Both the position numbers and the translations under genes were made by a program. This document shows, in pieces, positions 5,860 through 6,206 of a stretch of DNA of 6,206 nucleotides. How positions within the stretch are numbered: the first letter of the stretch is position 1; each line of letters begins with the position of its first letter. The notes under the pieces were generated by a model that saw only the letters and a program-made list of their open reading frames with translations, was not told the origin of the DNA and did no database searches. Origin of the DNA: Clostridiales bacterium (GTDB taxonomy: Bacteria > Bacillota > Sulfobacillia > UBA995 > UBA9673); contig DPMO01000062.1 of NCBI GenBank assembly GCA_003541445.1, positions 1 through 6,206 on the forward strand, read 5' to 3'.

Positions 5860-6206
5860 TTGACCGTTCGGGATGGGACGCGTTCGGCCTACCTGCAGGG
5901 GGCCATGCTCCTGGCCGGGGGGGCGATGCTGAGCCGCGTCCTCGGGGCCGTCTACCGCATCCCGCTCACCCGCCTCCTGGGCAGCTACGGGATGGGGCTC
6001 TACGGGGCCGGCTACACCATCTACGTCACGCTTCTGTCGGTCGCCACGGTGGGCATCAACGTGGCCATCTCGAAGCTCATGGCCGAGAAGCTCGCCCTCG
6101 GCGATGAACAGGGGGCGCGCCGTGTCTTCGTCGTCTCCGCGGTCCTCCTCGCCGCCGTCGGCTTCATCGCCGCGGCGGCCCTGGCCCTGGCGGCCATGCC
6201 TCTTGC
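5860..6206 (+). CDS. SpoVB/MurJ-like oligosaccharide flippase, N-terminal part (3' end outside window)
   Basis: The first 115 residues are visible. They resemble the MOP-exporter families (MVF/MurJ, polysaccharide biosynthesis, SpoVB): SRVLGAVYRIPLTRLLGSYG (25-44), MGLYGAGYTIYVTLLSVATV (45-64) and NVAISKLMAEKLALGD (67-82), then a hydrophobic segment at about 89-115. Full-length members have about 14 membrane helices and flip lipid-linked wall or polysaccharide precursors across the cytoplasmic membrane; SpoVB is needed for spore cortex formation. The start is TTG 5860, the first usable initiator after the in-frame TGA at 5848-5850, with AGGTGA well placed; ATG 5905 is the alternative but would cut into the conserved first helix. 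Position directly after spoVT matches the yabM/spoVB-like gene of Bacillus. Which paralogue it is (YabM-like, SpoVB or MurJ) cannot be settled from this fragment. Confidence 0.88.
   Translation, partial: MTVRDGTRSAYLQGAMLLAGGAMLSRVLGAVYRIPLTRLLGSYGMGLYGAGYTIYVTLLSVATVGINVAISKLMAEKLALGDEQGARRVFVVSAVLLAAVGFIAAAALALAAMPL

Noticed and set aside
5847..6107. Open frame from GTG 5847 across the start of the flippase gene
   Set aside because: Its product is a His/Arg/Gly-rich shifted-frame sequence; the neighbouring frame encodes a clear membrane transporter.
1..6206. CRISPR array, insertion sequence, phage or attachment site
   Set aside because: No spaced repeat series, transposase, integrase or terminal inverted repeats were found; the only direct repeat of note is the two-copy element at 5569-5604.

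Overview
The window is GC-rich DNA whose codons end mostly in G or C. Its gene order, mfd, then a SurA-N-type membrane protein, then spoVT, then a SpoVB/MurJ-type flippase, is the familiar mfd-spoVT-spoVB neighbourhood of endospore-forming Bacillota. SpoVT matches the classical sporulation regulator almost residue for residue in its DNA-binding half. The source is therefore most likely a high-GC spore-forming Bacillota (for example the Symbiobacterium, Thermaerobacter or Limnochorda type). The genus cannot be fixed from this window.

Layout, all on the + strand. (1) Positions 2-412 hold the 3' end of a membrane protein with PrsW-type intramembrane-protease motifs; its start lies left of the window or, less likely, at GTG 86. 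(2) Positions 409-4047 hold mfd, the transcription-repair coupling factor. It is full length and begins at a TTG that overlaps the upstream stop codon. (3) Positions 4125-4868 (or from 4116) encode a membrane-anchored SurA-N-type chaperone without a visible PPIase domain. (4) Positions 4869-4979 are a promoter-bearing spacer. (5) Positions 4980-5543 hold spoVT. (6) Positions 5544-5859 are a 316-base GC-rich spacer with hairpins, a 16-base tandem direct repeat and a consensus extended -10 promoter. (7) Positions 5860 to the right edge hold the 5' end of a SpoVB/MurJ-like lipid-linked oligosaccharide flippase, starting at TTG.

How they fit together: the first three genes look co-transcribed, with a 4-base overlap and then a spacer of about 70 bases. 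spoVT and the flippase gene each appear to have their own promoter. In the family context SpoVT is a forespore regulator acting late in sporulation, and SpoVB-type proteins move peptidoglycan precursors needed for cortex or wall synthesis. Mfd repairs transcription-blocking lesions. The SurA-like and PrsW-like proteins would act in envelope protein folding and membrane proteolysis.

This is mostly a conserved housekeeping and sporulation locus. I found no mobile element, CRISPR array, RNA gene or convincing new system. The points most worth a second look are the PrsW-like gene coupled to mfd, the PPIase-less SurA-like protein, and the structured spacer before the flippase gene.
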